A stretch of DNA of 64,000 nucleotides, from positions 620,001 to 684,000 of the forward strand of contig CAVWRA010000006.1 in assembly GCA_963757265.1 (NCBI GenBank), read 5' to 3'. Origin of the DNA: CAIVVT01 sp963757265. Lineage in GTDB: Bacteria; Acidobacteriota; Terriglobia; Bryobacterales; Bryobacteraceae. Position 1 is the first letter of the stretch. Every line of letters starts with the position of its first letter. The translations under genes were made by a program, and so were the position numbers. The notes under the pieces were generated by a model, which made no database searches, was not told where the DNA came from, and worked only from the letters and a program-made list of their open reading frames with translations. Shown here in pieces: positions 25,302-34,057 of the stretch.

Positions 25302-28103
25302 ATGCCGTCCAAGGAACTGGTGATCAGCCAGAACCGTCACGAGACCAAAGTCGCGATTCTCGAAGACGGGCAACTGGTGGAGATGTATTTTCAGCGGGCT
25401 AACGAGTATTCGCTGGCCGGCAGTATCCATAAAGGGCGAGTCACGCGCGTGCTGCCGGGGATGCAATCGGCGTTTGTCAACCTGGGTCTCGAACGGGACT
25501 GCTTCCTGTACGTCTCGGACTTCTTCGAGGAGAACGCCGACGAGATCGACCGCGTCAACGACCGCGGGCGCGAGGCGCGCGGCCGCGATCGGGACCGCGG
25601 GCGGGAGCGTGATTCGCACCTGCCGCTGCCCCCGCCGGCTTCACAAGGAGCCGCTCTGATTGAGGAGGCCGCAGTCGAAAGCGTCCCGGCGGCCGGTAAG
25701 ACCCTGGAGGCCGGCGCCGAGCCCGCCGCCGCGGCGGAAGGAAATGCGTACGCCGAGGGGCAGCGGGACCATCGCGGGCGCCGCTCGCGCCGCCGCCGCC
25801 GCGGAGGCAGAGGATTCCCCGAGTCGAAGTATGCATCGCCCGCGGCCGCGCCGGAAGCGCCGCCCGCGGGGGAAGAGCCGGAGGAAGAACCGGCTGCCGC
25901 CGCGCCGGCCGCCGACGAGATCGTGCTGCTGCCGGGCGAGTCCCTGGCGAAATACCGCCGCGCGCAGCCCCTGGGCGCCGCTCCGGCCGCGAACCAGGAG
26001 CAGACGCGGGAAGCTCGCGAGCCGGTCGCAGGCGCGGCTCCGCGGGAAGCCGAGGTTGAGGAACTGGAAGGGGAAGACTTCGACGCTTCGGAAGAGGATG
26101 CCGTGGAGGCGATTCTCGACCGCGTGGACGAGATGGAGGAGCGGGCCGACGAGGTGGCGAGCGAAGTGGTTGTAGCCCAGAGTCCGTCCGCCACACTGGC
26201 GGAAGAAGCTGAAGGCGAAGAGGCCGAGGGCCAAGAGTCTCGACTGGAAGCCGGCGAGCCGGCTTCGGGGTTGACCCTGAATCCGAATGAGGCTTACGAG
26301 CCGGATGTCGCTGACGAGCCGGGGCCCGGCGAGGCCGGCAGTGTTCAGGCCTTGCCGGAGCAGCCGGAAGCGTTGATGGCAGCCGCGCCCGTGGCCGAGC
26401 TCCCCGTGGAGGAAGACCAGGCCGTGGCGGGCGAGGAGGCCGGGGAAGGCTTCGAGCCGGGCGGCGAAGCTGACGAGGAAGAAGCGGCGGAGGAAGGTTC
26501 GGAGCGCGCGACGCAGGAGGACACGACCGGGGAAGGCCCGGAGAGCACGACAGCGCCCGGTGTGCCGGGCGAGGGCGCGGAGAGCGCGGCTGCGCCCGAG
26601 AGCCTCTCGGCGAATCTGCGCCCGCAGGGTGCGCGCATCGGGCACCGGATGTCGCGGCGCATGCGCCGCCGGGCCCGCCTGTCCGGTCCGCTCCCGGCGC
26701 AGGCCGCCGAGGCGCCGGCCGAGGTCAGGACGGATGTGGAAGCGCCGCCGCCGGAAGCCGTCAAGCCAGACCTGGAGCGCGTGATCGAGCGGCCGGATCG
26801 CACAAGCCAGGAGCGCGACGGCCAGGACCGCGACAGCCGCGACCGCGACAGAGGCGACCGCGAAGGCCGGGAGCGCGACAAGGGCCGCGAGCGCCCGCCG
26901 CTGCCCCTGATTTCCGACCTGCTGAAGGAAGGCCAGGAGATTATCGTCCAGATCGCCAAGGAGCCGCTCGGGCAGAAGGGTGCGCGCATTACGTCGCACA
27001 TCGCGCTGCCGGGCCGCTACGTCGTTTACATGCCCACGGTCGAGCACCTCGGCGTGTCGCGCAAGATCGGCAGCGACGAGGAACGCCTGCGGCTGAAGAG
27101 GATCCTTCAGAAACACCGCGAGGGGATCGCGGGCGGGTTCATCATGCGCACGGCGGGCGAGGGCCGCACCGAGGAGGAGATCGCGGCCGACATCCAGTAC
27201 CTGGCCCATCTGTGGCTCGATATCCGCGGCAAGGCGGAGAAGCGCCGCGCGCCGATGCTGCTGCATCACGACGTGGAAGTGGTCCAGCGGCTGCTGCGCG
27301 ACCAGTTGACCGACGGCTTCAAGGCCGTGTGGGTGGACAACGAGGATCTGTACGAGCAGGTGCTCCACGCCGTGGAGCGCATCGCCCCGCACCTGCTCAG
27401 CCGGGTGAAGATGTACACCCGCGTGGATCCGATCTTCGACGCATTCGGCATCACGCAGGAGCTGGAAAAGGCGCTGCGGCCGAAAGTCTGGCTCAAGTCG
27501 GGCGGCTATATCGTCATCAACCAGACCGAGGCGCTGGTGGCGATCGACGTGAACACCGGCAAGTACGTCGGCAAGTCGAACCGGCTGGAGGACACCATCG
27601 TCAAGACCAACGTCGAGGCGGTGAAGGAGATCGTGCGGCAGGTGCGGCTGCGCGACCTGGGCGGCATCATCGTGGTCAACTTCATCGACATGGACGAACG
27701 CAAGAACCGCCAGCGCGTGATGCAGGCGCTGGAGGAGACCATGCGCTTCGACAAGGCGCCCTACAAGATTCTCCAGTTCAACGATTTCGGCCTGGTGGCG
27801 ATTACGCGCAAGCGGGTCAAGCAAAGCCTGGAGCGCGCGCTGTGCTCGCCGTGTCCGTATTGCGAGGGCTCGGGCTACGTGAAGAGCGTGGCGACGGTGA
27901 TCAGCGAAATCCTGGTGCAGGCGCAGAAGTACGCCAAGGTGGTGGACGGCAAGGAGTGCATCTTGCGCGTCAATCCTGAGATCGCGGGCGTGCTGCAATC
28001 CACGGAGACGAATTACCTCGAGGAACTGGAGGAGATTCTCGGACGGCCCGTGCTGGTCATCTCCGACAACCTGCTGCACCAGGAGAAGTTCGACCTGACG
28101 TGA
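25302..28103 (+). CDS. rng: Ribonuclease E/G with a large low-complexity insert inside its S1 domain
   Basis: The enzyme (933 residues) is a single-strand endoribonuclease for rRNA/mRNA processing. The first 85 residues are the first part of the S1 domain (KGRVTRVLPGMQSAFVNLG). About 445 residues of Arg/Asp/Glu/Ala/Pro-rich low-complexity sequence then interrupt it, with RDRD repeats at both ends. The fold resumes near residue 535 (LISDLLKEGQEIIVQIAKEP). The DNase I-like catalytic Asps lie in VAIDVNTGKYVG (near 748) and NFIDMDERKNR (near 795). The zinc-link is CPYC near 850. The protein ends soon after, so no RNase E-type C-terminal scaffold exists and the disordered part sits inside instead. 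ATG 25302 has GGAGG at 25291-25295. The symbol could equally be rne. Confidence 0.93.
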   Translation: MPSKELVISQNRHETKVAILEDGQLVEMYFQRANEYSLAGSIHKGRVTRVLPGMQSAFVNLGLERDCFLYVSDFFEENADEIDRVNDRGREARGRDRDRGRERDSHLPLPPPASQGAALIEEAAVESVPAAGKTLEAGAEPAAAAEGNAYAEGQRDHRGRRSRRRRRGGRGFPESKYASPAAAPEAPPAGEEPEEEPAAAAPAADEIVLLPGESLAKYRRAQPLGAAPAANQEQTREAREPVAGAAPREAEVEELEGEDFDASEEDAVEAILDRVDEMEERADEVASEVVVAQSPSATLAEEAEGEEAEGQESRLEAGEPASGLTLNPNEAYEPDVADEPGPGEAGSVQALPEQPEALMAAAPVAELPVEEDQAVAGEEAGEGFEPGGEADEEEAAEEGSERATQEDTTGEGPESTTAPGVPGEGAESAAAPESLSANLRPQGARIGHRMSRRMRRRARLSGPLPAQAAEAPAEVRTDVEAPPPEAVKPDLERVIERPDRTSQERDGQDRDSRDRDRGDREGRERDKGRERPPLPLISDLLKEGQEIIVQIAKEPLGQKGARITSHIALPGRYVVYMPTVEHLGVSRKIGSDEERLRLKRILQKHREGIAGGFIMRTAGEGRTEEEIAADIQYLAHLWLDIRGKAEKRRAPMLLHHDVEVVQRLLRDQLTDGFKAVWVDNEDLYEQVLHAVERIAPHLLSRVKMYTRVDPIFDAFGITQELEKALRPKVWLKSGGYIVINQTEALVAIDVNTGKYVGKSNRLEDTIVKTNVEAVKEIVRQVRLRDLGGIIVVNFIDMDERKNRQRVMQALEETMRFDKAPYKILQFNDFGLVAITRKRVKQSLERALCSPCPYCEGSGYVKSVATVISEILVQAQKYAKVVDGKECILRVNPEIAGVLQSTETNYLEELEEILGRPVLVISDNLLHQEKFDLT

Positions 28104-28157
28104 TTTCCGCCCGGCTCTCCGGCCGCCGGCCCTGCATGGGCGCGGCGCGGGGCGTTA

Positions 28158-29507
28158 TCAGCTCTTGAACAGGTCCGCCCAGGGGGCGCGCCAGGGACGG
28201 CCGAGCTGGCGGTTTGCCTCGGCGTCGCCGGGGAACTCTTCGCGCTCCGCGTCCCACTTCAGCTTCCGCCCGGTTGCCAGCGCAATGTTGCCCAGGTGCG
28301 CCACGGTCGTGGACCTGTGGCCGGTCGCCACGTCGCAGGGGCAGGCCCGGCCATCGCGCAGAACTTCGATGAATGCCTGGGCGTGCAGGCGCGTGGCGTC
28401 CGCGCCCTGCCGGGTGCGGCGCGCGATGCGTGTTTCCGTGGACAACTCGCCGGGCCGCGCCAGCCACGGCGCGGGCTTGAAATCCGGATAGATCTCCCAC
28501 ATCAGCCGGTCGGCGAACAGCGCGCCGTTGGTGCCGTAGAAGGCCATTCCGTTGGGACGGTCGAACTCGCCGCGCGCGTTGTAATAGCGCAGCTCCGGCG
28601 TCCGTCCGCCCAGGCCGTGCGCGCTGAACAGGCACGCTTCGTAGCTCATGACAAAACCCGGGTATTCGTAGGTCGCCTGGATGAGGTCGGGGACGTCGCC
28701 GTCGTCGCTCAACACATACCGGCCGCCGGAAGCGGAGACGGCGGCGGGCGATGCGGCGTTCATGATCTGGTGCACGGTGTCGAAGCGGTGCGTGCCGTAG
28801 TCGGTGATGATGCCGCCGGAGTAGTCGTGGAACCAGCGGAATGTGGGACCGTGACGCAGCCGGTTGTAGGCGTGCTCCGGCGCGGCGCCCAGGTACAGGG
28901 CCCAATCCAAATCGCCGGGAGCGCTGGCGTCGGGAGCGTGGCCGATGCCGTCCGGCGAGAGGTTCATGTAGTTCCACACGCGCACGAAATGCACGCGCCC
29001 GAGCTCGCCGGAGCGGACGATCTCCGCCGCTTCGGCCAGGTGCGGCGCCGAGCGGTGTTGCGTGCCGGCCTGGACGATGCGCCCGCTGCGGCGCGCGGCC
29101 TCCACCATGGCGCGTCCCTCGTGGATGTTGTGCGCCAGGGGCTTTTCAACGTACACGTGCTTGCCGGCCTGGCAAGCCAGAATGGTGACCGCGGCGTGCC
29201 AGTGGTCGGGCGTGGCGACAACCACGGCCTCGATGTCGTTCCGCGCCAGGACCAGTCTGAAATCCTGAACGGCGGCGGCGCCGGCGCCGGCCCAGCCGCG
29301 CGCCTTTTCGGCCAGGCGCAGCCACACGTCGCACACTGCCACGAACTCGACGTCGGGGAGTTCCCGCATGAATCCGGCGACATAGGAGCCCCGCCCGCCA
29401 CATCCGATCAGGCCCAGGCGGACGCGCCGGTTGGCGCCAAGGATCCGGGCGTAGGAGCCGGCCGTCCATCCGGCGCCGAGTTTAAGGAGCGACCTGCGCG
29501 TGCGCAT
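28158..29507 (-). CDS. Gfo/Idh/MocA family oxidoreductase, probably exported
   Basis: The 449-residue protein begins with RTRRSLLKLGAG, a twin-arginine-like signal, then a Rossmann domain (RVRLGLIGCGGRGSYVAGF). The conserved EKPLAHN motif carries the catalytic Lys of this family, and the second half is the alpha/beta oxidoreductase domain (YEYPGFVMSYEA). Tat-exported Gfo/Idh enzymes of this type are common in Acidobacteria and Planctomycetes; they usually oxidise or epimerise sugars with tightly bound NAD(P). The substrate is not evident. It is convergent with rng (54 bp apart). The MITE-like repeat lies just upstream of its start. Confidence 0.9.
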   Translation of the reverse strand: MRTRRSLLKLGAGWTAGSYARILGANRRVRLGLIGCGGRGSYVAGFMRELPDVEFVAVCDVWLRLAEKARGWAGAGAAAVQDFRLVLARNDIEAVVVATPDHWHAAVTILACQAGKHVYVEKPLAHNIHEGRAMVEAARRSGRIVQAGTQHRSAPHLAEAAEIVRSGELGRVHFVRVWNYMNLSPDGIGHAPDASAPGDLDWALYLGAAPEHAYNRLRHGPTFRWFHDYSGGIITDYGTHRFDTVHQIMNAASPAAVSASGGRYVLSDDGDVPDLIQATYEYPGFVMSYEACLFSAHGLGGRTPELRYYNARGEFDRPNGMAFYGTNGALFADRLMWEIYPDFKPAPWLARPGELSTETRIARRTRQGADATRLHAQAFIEVLRDGRACPCDVATGHRSTTVAHLGNIALATGRKLKWDAEREEFPGDAEANRQLGRPWRAPWADLFKS

Positions 29508-29563
29508 CGAAGACCTGGCGATCCGAACGATTCTACAGCGTTGCGAGTGCCTTCGTCCGCCGC

Positions 29564-29746
29564 TAGCCCGGATGTTTCACCAACAATCGGCTGCGGCGCG
29601 TGATAGGGCCGCATCTACTTCGTTGCGCTCGGTCGCCGTCCTCGACGTACTGCCAAGTACGCCTGCGGGCGGCTCCCGTCGCGCGCCTTGTATCTGCAGC
29701 CCTCTCATCGCGCCTCGCTGCGATCGTGGTGAAACATCCGGGCTAG
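29564..29746. repeat. 183-bp palindromic MITE-like element with 18-bp perfect terminal inverted repeats
   Basis: The left end (29564-29581, TAGCCCGGATGTTTCACC) is the exact reverse complement of the right end (29729-29746). Between them the two halves are imperfectly complementary all the way to the centre, where CGTAC and GTACG flank a 6-base loop at 29651-29656. The whole element could fold as one long hairpin. Both ends carry TA, which could be a TA target duplication of the IS630/Tc1 type; this is inference. It has no open frame. It lies between the divergent oxidoreductase and six-hairpin genes, and its right end is 12 bp before the start of the latter. Confidence 0.8.
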
Positions 29747-29758
29747 GATTAAGGGGCT

Positions 29759-31672
29759 ATGCCAAAGCGCCTGATCGCCGCGCTGTTTGCGGGCGCATCG
29801 CTCCTGAGTGCGCAAGCCTTGCCCGGTGGAGTCTGGAGCGAGGCGCGCTTCTCGACACTGCTGAAGTCGCGCCCATCGGCCTCGCTGGGGGCCGACGACG
29901 ACATGCTCGCGCCGAACGATGCGCGCGTGCGCAAGGGCCTCGAGACGTTGAAGGGCGACGGCTTCGCGTTGGTTTACCTGCCCTTGCCACGGACCATCCA
30001 GGTCAAGCTGCCGCGCTTCCCCGCGCGCGCCGTCTACGCCTGGTGGTTCCTTCCGCGCGCCAATGCCACACTGCCGGCGGGCACTTGCGACAACGACGGC
30101 GTGCGCGCGTTCACGCCTCCTCCCGAGCCACGCCGGGCGGGCGAGTGGGTGCTGGTGCTCGATGACCTGTTCCGCACATTCCCGCCGCCGGGGGAACCCG
30201 GTGGCGCTCCCAGGCTGGTGTATCACGTCTTGCGGCTGGACGGCGCGGGAGGGATTGTGCCCTGGTCCGGTTCGACCCTGGGCGAGGCCTACGATACCGC
30301 CGTTCGCAAACCATGGCAGTTCTGGCAGGCGATGCGCAAGTGCCCCAACGGGGTACCGTACTACCTGCAGCACCAGGTGTGGAGGCCGGACAGGGACGAT
30401 GAGCGCGGCATCGGAGGCGACCAGATCCCGATGGCACTCACGTCGTGGACGCTGCTCTATGGCTACATGGGGGACGCGGCGCTGCAGCGGAACATGGTGG
30501 AGCTGGCCGGCTACTGGCTGGACCACGGCTTGTCGCCGGCCACGGCGTTGTGGGCGGATCTGCCATACCCCTACAACCTGGAAGTGCACTCCGGCCAGTA
30601 CGACGGCGATATGCGCGCGGGCAAGGGGTTCCTGCAGCCGGACAAGGCGGCCAGCTTCGGCGCGGAGCTGGTGGTGCTTTACAAGATGACCGGCAACCGG
30701 CGCTACCTGGACGCGGCGCGGCGCATCGCCGAGACGCTCGCCCGCCGGGTCCAGCCGGGCGATGGAGACAACTCGCCTTGGCCGTTCCGCGTGCATGCGG
30801 TGACGAGCGAAGTGCACAGCGCGGTGAAGGACGGCAGGACGATCCGCGCCTCCTACACCGCCAACTACACCGGCGCGCTGAGGCTGTTCGACGACTTGAT
30901 CGCCTTGAAGGAGGGCGATGCGGCGGCCTTCAGCCGGGCGCGCGCGATGGTCGCGGCGTGGTTGAAACAGGTCCCGCTGCGCACCAACAAGTGGGGGCCG
31001 TTCTTCGAGGACATCCCGACCGGGGATTACTCCGACACGGAAATCAACGCCGACACAATGGCGGCGTACATTCTCGAGCACCCCGGCTGGGATGTGAACT
31101 GGCGGGCGCAGGCGCGCTCGATCCTGGACTGGACGAGTTCGACCTTCGACAACCGTGAGTTTGCGCGCTTTGGTGTGACCGTGACCAACGAGCAGACCGT
31201 TTACAAGGTGCCGGGCAACAGCCACTCCGCGCGCCACGCCGCCACGATGCTGCTGTACGCGGAGAAGACCGGCGACCTCACCGGGATGACCGATGCGATC
31301 CGGCGTCTCAACTGGGCCACCTACACCGTGGACGACGACGGCAAGAACCGCTACCCGCGCGACGACGTGTGGCTGACGGACGGGTACGGCGACTATGTGC
31401 GCCACTACCTGCGGGCCATGGGCGCGTTCCCCGAACTGGCGCCGGCCGATCAGAACCATCTGCTGCGCACCTCTTCGGTGCTGCGGTCGATTGAGTATGG
31501 CGCGGACTCGATTCGTTACACCAAGTTCGACACGGACTCGGAGGAGCGCGTCAAGATGGGTGCGTGGGCGCCGGGGCGCGTGGAAGGCGGCGAAATGCAG
31601 TGGGATCGCGCCAGCCACGTGTTGACGGTGAAGTCCAAATCAACGAGCGTGGCGATTCTCAAGTCGCAATAG
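29759..31672 (+). CDS. Secreted six-hairpin glycosidase-like protein, substrate unknown
   Basis: The 637-residue protein has a signal peptide (LIAALFAGASLLSAQALPGG). The rest is largely helical with recurring pieces such as GAELVVLYKMTGNRRYLDAARRIAETLA and GNSHSARHAATMLLYAEKTGDL. These resemble the repeated helical hairpins of (alpha/alpha)6 barrel enzymes (glycosidases, lyases, epimerases). No family-specific catalytic pair could be fixed. The ATG at 29759 follows AAGGGG at 29752-29757. The LacI regulator encoded 98 bp downstream on the same strand may control it or another sugar gene. The function is inferred from fold only. Confidence 0.65.
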   Translation: MPKRLIAALFAGASLLSAQALPGGVWSEARFSTLLKSRPSASLGADDDMLAPNDARVRKGLETLKGDGFALVYLPLPRTIQVKLPRFPARAVYAWWFLPRANATLPAGTCDNDGVRAFTPPPEPRRAGEWVLVLDDLFRTFPPPGEPGGAPRLVYHVLRLDGAGGIVPWSGSTLGEAYDTAVRKPWQFWQAMRKCPNGVPYYLQHQVWRPDRDDERGIGGDQIPMALTSWTLLYGYMGDAALQRNMVELAGYWLDHGLSPATALWADLPYPYNLEVHSGQYDGDMRAGKGFLQPDKAASFGAELVVLYKMTGNRRYLDAARRIAETLARRVQPGDGDNSPWPFRVHAVTSEVHSAVKDGRTIRASYTANYTGALRLFDDLIALKEGDAAAFSRARAMVAAWLKQVPLRTNKWGPFFEDIPTGDYSDTEINADTMAAYILEHPGWDVNWRAQARSILDWTSSTFDNREFARFGVTVTNEQTVYKVPGNSHSARHAATMLLYAEKTGDLTGMTDAIRRLNWATYTVDDDGKNRYPRDDVWLTDGYGDYVRHYLRAMGAFPELAPADQNHLLRTSSVLRSIEYGADSIRYTKFDTDSEERVKMGAWAPGRVEGGEMQWDRASHVLTVKSKSTSVAILKSQ

Positions 31673-31733
31673 CTTCCGCGAGCGGGACGGGCCTGCCGCC
31701 GGCGACGGTCTTGCGCATTGCCAGGGCGCTCCC

Positions 31734-31761
31734 TTGACGGCCGTGTGGCTTTTGATAGAGT
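31734..31761 (+). promoter_or_regulatory. Candidate sigma-70 promoter of the LacI gene, nearly leaderless
   Basis: A -35 TTGACG (31734-31739) and a -10 TAGAGT (31756-31761) are separated by 16 bp, and the -10 has an upstream TG in the extended -10 position (TGATAGAGT). The start codon ATG 31771 is only nine bases after the -10, so transcription would start within a few bases of the ATG. No Shine-Dalgarno is present, which agrees with a leaderless mRNA. Confidence 0.5.
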
Positions 31762-31770
31762 GACGGGCGC

Positions 31771-32787
31771 ATGGTCACGATTCGCGAAGTGGCTCGGCAG
31801 GCGAAGGTTTCGGTCGGCACGGTGTCCAACGTGCTGGCGGGGTCGGCGTCGGTGCGGCCGGAACTGCGGCGGCGGGTCGAGGAGGTCATGCGCGCGCTGG
31901 ACTACCATCCCAACCAGATTGCGCGCAGCCTGAAGACGCGGCAAACCAAGACCCTGGGGTTGGTCATCTCGGACATCACCAACCCGTTCTTCCCGCAGGT
32001 GGTGCGCGGAGCCGAGGACGCGGCGACGCTGCACGGCTACCTGCTGATCACGTTGAACACGGACGACAGCGCGGAGCGGGAGCGGCGGGCGCTCGGTATG
32101 CTGCGGGCGCAGAAGGTGGACGGCCTGCTGCTGACGGTGGCTTCGGGGCGCGAGGATCTGACGCACGTGACGCAATTCCGCGATTCCGGGTTGCCGATCG
32201 TGTGCATCGACAGAAGCGTGCCGGGCATCGATCTCGACCTGGTCTGCTCGGACAACGCTCATGGAGCGCGGATGTGCATGCAGCATCTGTTGTCGCGAGG
32301 CCACCGGCGGATCGGCTTTTTGGGAGGTTCGCCGGGACTGCAGACGGCGCAGCAGCGGCTGGAGGGGTATGAGCAGACGCTGCGGGAGGCCGGCCTTCCG
32401 ATGGACCCGAAACTGGTCCGGAAAGGCGATTTCCGGCTCGACAGCGGCTACCGGCTTTCCAAGCAGATGCTGCTGGAGGCCGACCCGCCGACGGCGCTGT
32501 TCGCTTCCAACGCGATGATGGGGTTCGGCGCGTTGAAGGCGATCCACGAGCTGGGGCTGCGCTGTCCCGAGGACGTGGCGCTGGCCGTGTTCGACGAAGT
32601 GCCGTTCGGGGACGTGATCCAGCCGCGGCTGACGGTGGTAGCGCAGCCGGCCTACGAGATGGGGCGGGTCGGCACGGAGCTGCTGATCGCGCGACTGGAA
32701 GGACGGGAAAAGAGCGCCGGCGCGGTGCACCTGACGCTCACACCCGAACTGCTGGTGCGCCAGTCCACGGCGAGCCGGGTTGCCTAG
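31771..32787 (+). CDS. LacI family transcriptional regulator
   Basis: This 338-residue repressor starts with the LacI helix-turn-helix and hinge (TIREVARQAKVSVGTVSNVL, then RPELRRRVEEVMRALDYHPN), followed by a periplasmic-binding-protein-like effector domain from KTLGLVISDITNPFF to the end. By family it dimerises on a palindromic operator and responds to a sugar or nucleoside. The likely target is the upstream secreted six-hairpin gene or its own promoter, but I did not identify an operator. Its TAG stop (32785-32787) lies inside the left arm of the inverted repeat that follows. Confidence 0.95.
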   Translation: MVTIREVARQAKVSVGTVSNVLAGSASVRPELRRRVEEVMRALDYHPNQIARSLKTRQTKTLGLVISDITNPFFPQVVRGAEDAATLHGYLLITLNTDDSAERERRALGMLRAQKVDGLLLTVASGREDLTHVTQFRDSGLPIVCIDRSVPGIDLDLVCSDNAHGARMCMQHLLSRGHRRIGFLGGSPGLQTAQQRLEGYEQTLREAGLPMDPKLVRKGDFRLDSGYRLSKQMLLEADPPTALFASNAMMGFGALKAIHELGLRCPEDVALAVFDEVPFGDVIQPRLTVVAQPAYEMGRVGTELLIARLEGREKSAGAVHLTLTPELLVRQSTASRVA

Positions 32788-32836
32788 GGCCTGTTCACAC
32801 TACGCGGACGGTTCGGGTAGCGTGAACAGGCCCTAG
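32784..32836. repeat. Inverted repeat with 20-bp arms after the LacI gene (terminator or mobile repeat)
   Basis: The arms at 32784-32803 (CTAGGGCCTGTTCACACTAC) and 32817-32836 are complementary except at one position, with a 13-base loop. The hairpin would be very stable and overlaps the LacI stop codon. It is not followed by a T-run, so it is not a classic intrinsic terminator. The TA-containing ends recall the element at 29564-29746, and it may be another small dispersed repeat. Confidence 0.7.
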
Positions 32837-33022
32837 CCAGTGCCGGGCCGGGCCGCTCCGGGGGACGCCAGCCCGGCGCGCGAGGGGCTGAGCGCGACGA
32901 TGCGGACAGGCTGCGCCTCCAGGCTCTGGGCGAGGATTACGGTTCGTTTCAGCGTCAGGAGAAAGCTGCCACTTTGCCGGCCGCGGTCGAACCACCGCCG
33001 CGACCCCATACACTGGAATCTG

Positions 33023-34057
33023 ATGGAGACGACTCCTGGGCCGAAGAGTGGGAATGGAGGACGCAACGCCGTCCGATGGGTTGTCTACCTGGTGTCGGCC
33101 CTGTGCCTGCTGTGGGTGTACCACGACTTCGACTGGCGCGCCGAGCTGCCGCGCCTGCGTGCGGTGCATTGGCTGTGGATCGTGCTGGCGGTTGGCTCCG
33201 GCTTCCTGGTCTACATTATCCAAGCGTGGCGCTGGAAGGTGTTGCTGAAGCCGGTGGCCAGTGTGCGTCTGTGGCGCGCTGTCCAGGCGGTCTACATTGG
33301 CCTGTTCGTCAATGAGGTCCTGCCGCTGAAGGGCGGAGAACTCGTGCGCTGCTATCTCATCGCGCGCTGGATCCGCATCCCGTTCTCGAAGGTTCTCTCT
33401 TCAGCGATTATCGAGCGCCTGATCGACGGGATCCTGCTGATGATTTGTTTCGCGAGCATTCTGCGGGTGGGCGGACTACCGCGGGAAGTCGAAGTGGGGG
33501 CCGCGATCTTGCTCGGAATGGTCGTGGCTGTCGGCGCAGTGGTGCTGTTCGCCGTATTCAACAAACGCTTTGAGCGACACGTAACTACCGGCCACCGTTG
33601 GTCCGAGGCATTGCGGATGGTCGTCGAAGGCCTCCACATGATGGCCCGGTCGCGGTGGTTCTTTGTAGCCTGCCTGGGCAGCATCTTGTATCTGGGACTG
33701 CAGCTCGTGCCAGTTTACGCGCTGATGGCGGGCTATCAACTGGGCCAGGACTGGACGGCGGCGCTCGTCGTGCTGGTCATCATGCGGCTCGGAACGATCG
33801 TGCCCGGCCCCCCCAGCAACGTAGGCATCTTCCACTTTTTCGCGTTCCTGGCCCTGAGCAACGTGCTCGGCGTGGAGGAGCAAACTGCAAAGAGCGTCGC
33901 CGGACTGCTGTTCTTCGTCATCACCGCTCCCCTGCTTGCCGGCGGGACGATCGCGTTGGCGATGACCGGGTCGGACTTGCGTGAAGTCTACGAACTGGCG
34001 CGCTCGCACTACAAGCTGGCACGGCTGGGGTTGAAGCACACGCCGAGCGCCCGATAG
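33023..34057 (+). CDS. YbhN-like / lysylphosphatidylglycerol synthase transmembrane family protein
   Basis: From ATG 33023 the protein (344 residues) has about eight hydrophobic segments, the first being VRWVVYLVSALCLLWV. Conserved pieces of the UPF0104/LPG-synthase TM family are present: FVNEVLPLKGGELVRCYLIAR, SSAIIERLIDGILLMI and RLGTIVPGPPSNVGIFHFF. The catalytic lysyl-transfer domain of MprF is absent, so this is a stand-alone membrane part that may move or flip lipids; that role is inference. The frame is open upstream to 32840, but that part is basic and unlike the family. It is followed by the 554-bp non-coding stretch. Confidence 0.88.
   Translation: METTPGPKSGNGGRNAVRWVVYLVSALCLLWVYHDFDWRAELPRLRAVHWLWIVLAVGSGFLVYIIQAWRWKVLLKPVASVRLWRAVQAVYIGLFVNEVLPLKGGELVRCYLIARWIRIPFSKVLSSAIIERLIDGILLMICFASILRVGGLPREVEVGAAILLGMVVAVGAVVLFAVFNKRFERHVTTGHRWSEALRMVVEGLHMMARSRWFFVACLGSILYLGLQLVPVYALMAGYQLGQDWTAALVVLVIMRLGTIVPGPPSNVGIFHFFAFLALSNVLGVEEQTAKSVAGLLFFVITAPLLAGGTIALAMTGSDLREVYELARSHYKLARLGLKHTPSAR

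Noticed and set aside
25641..28079. 812-codon minus-strand frame opposite the RNase E/G gene
   Set aside because: Shadow frame caused by codon bias of the repetitive, GC-rich gene; no domain recognised.
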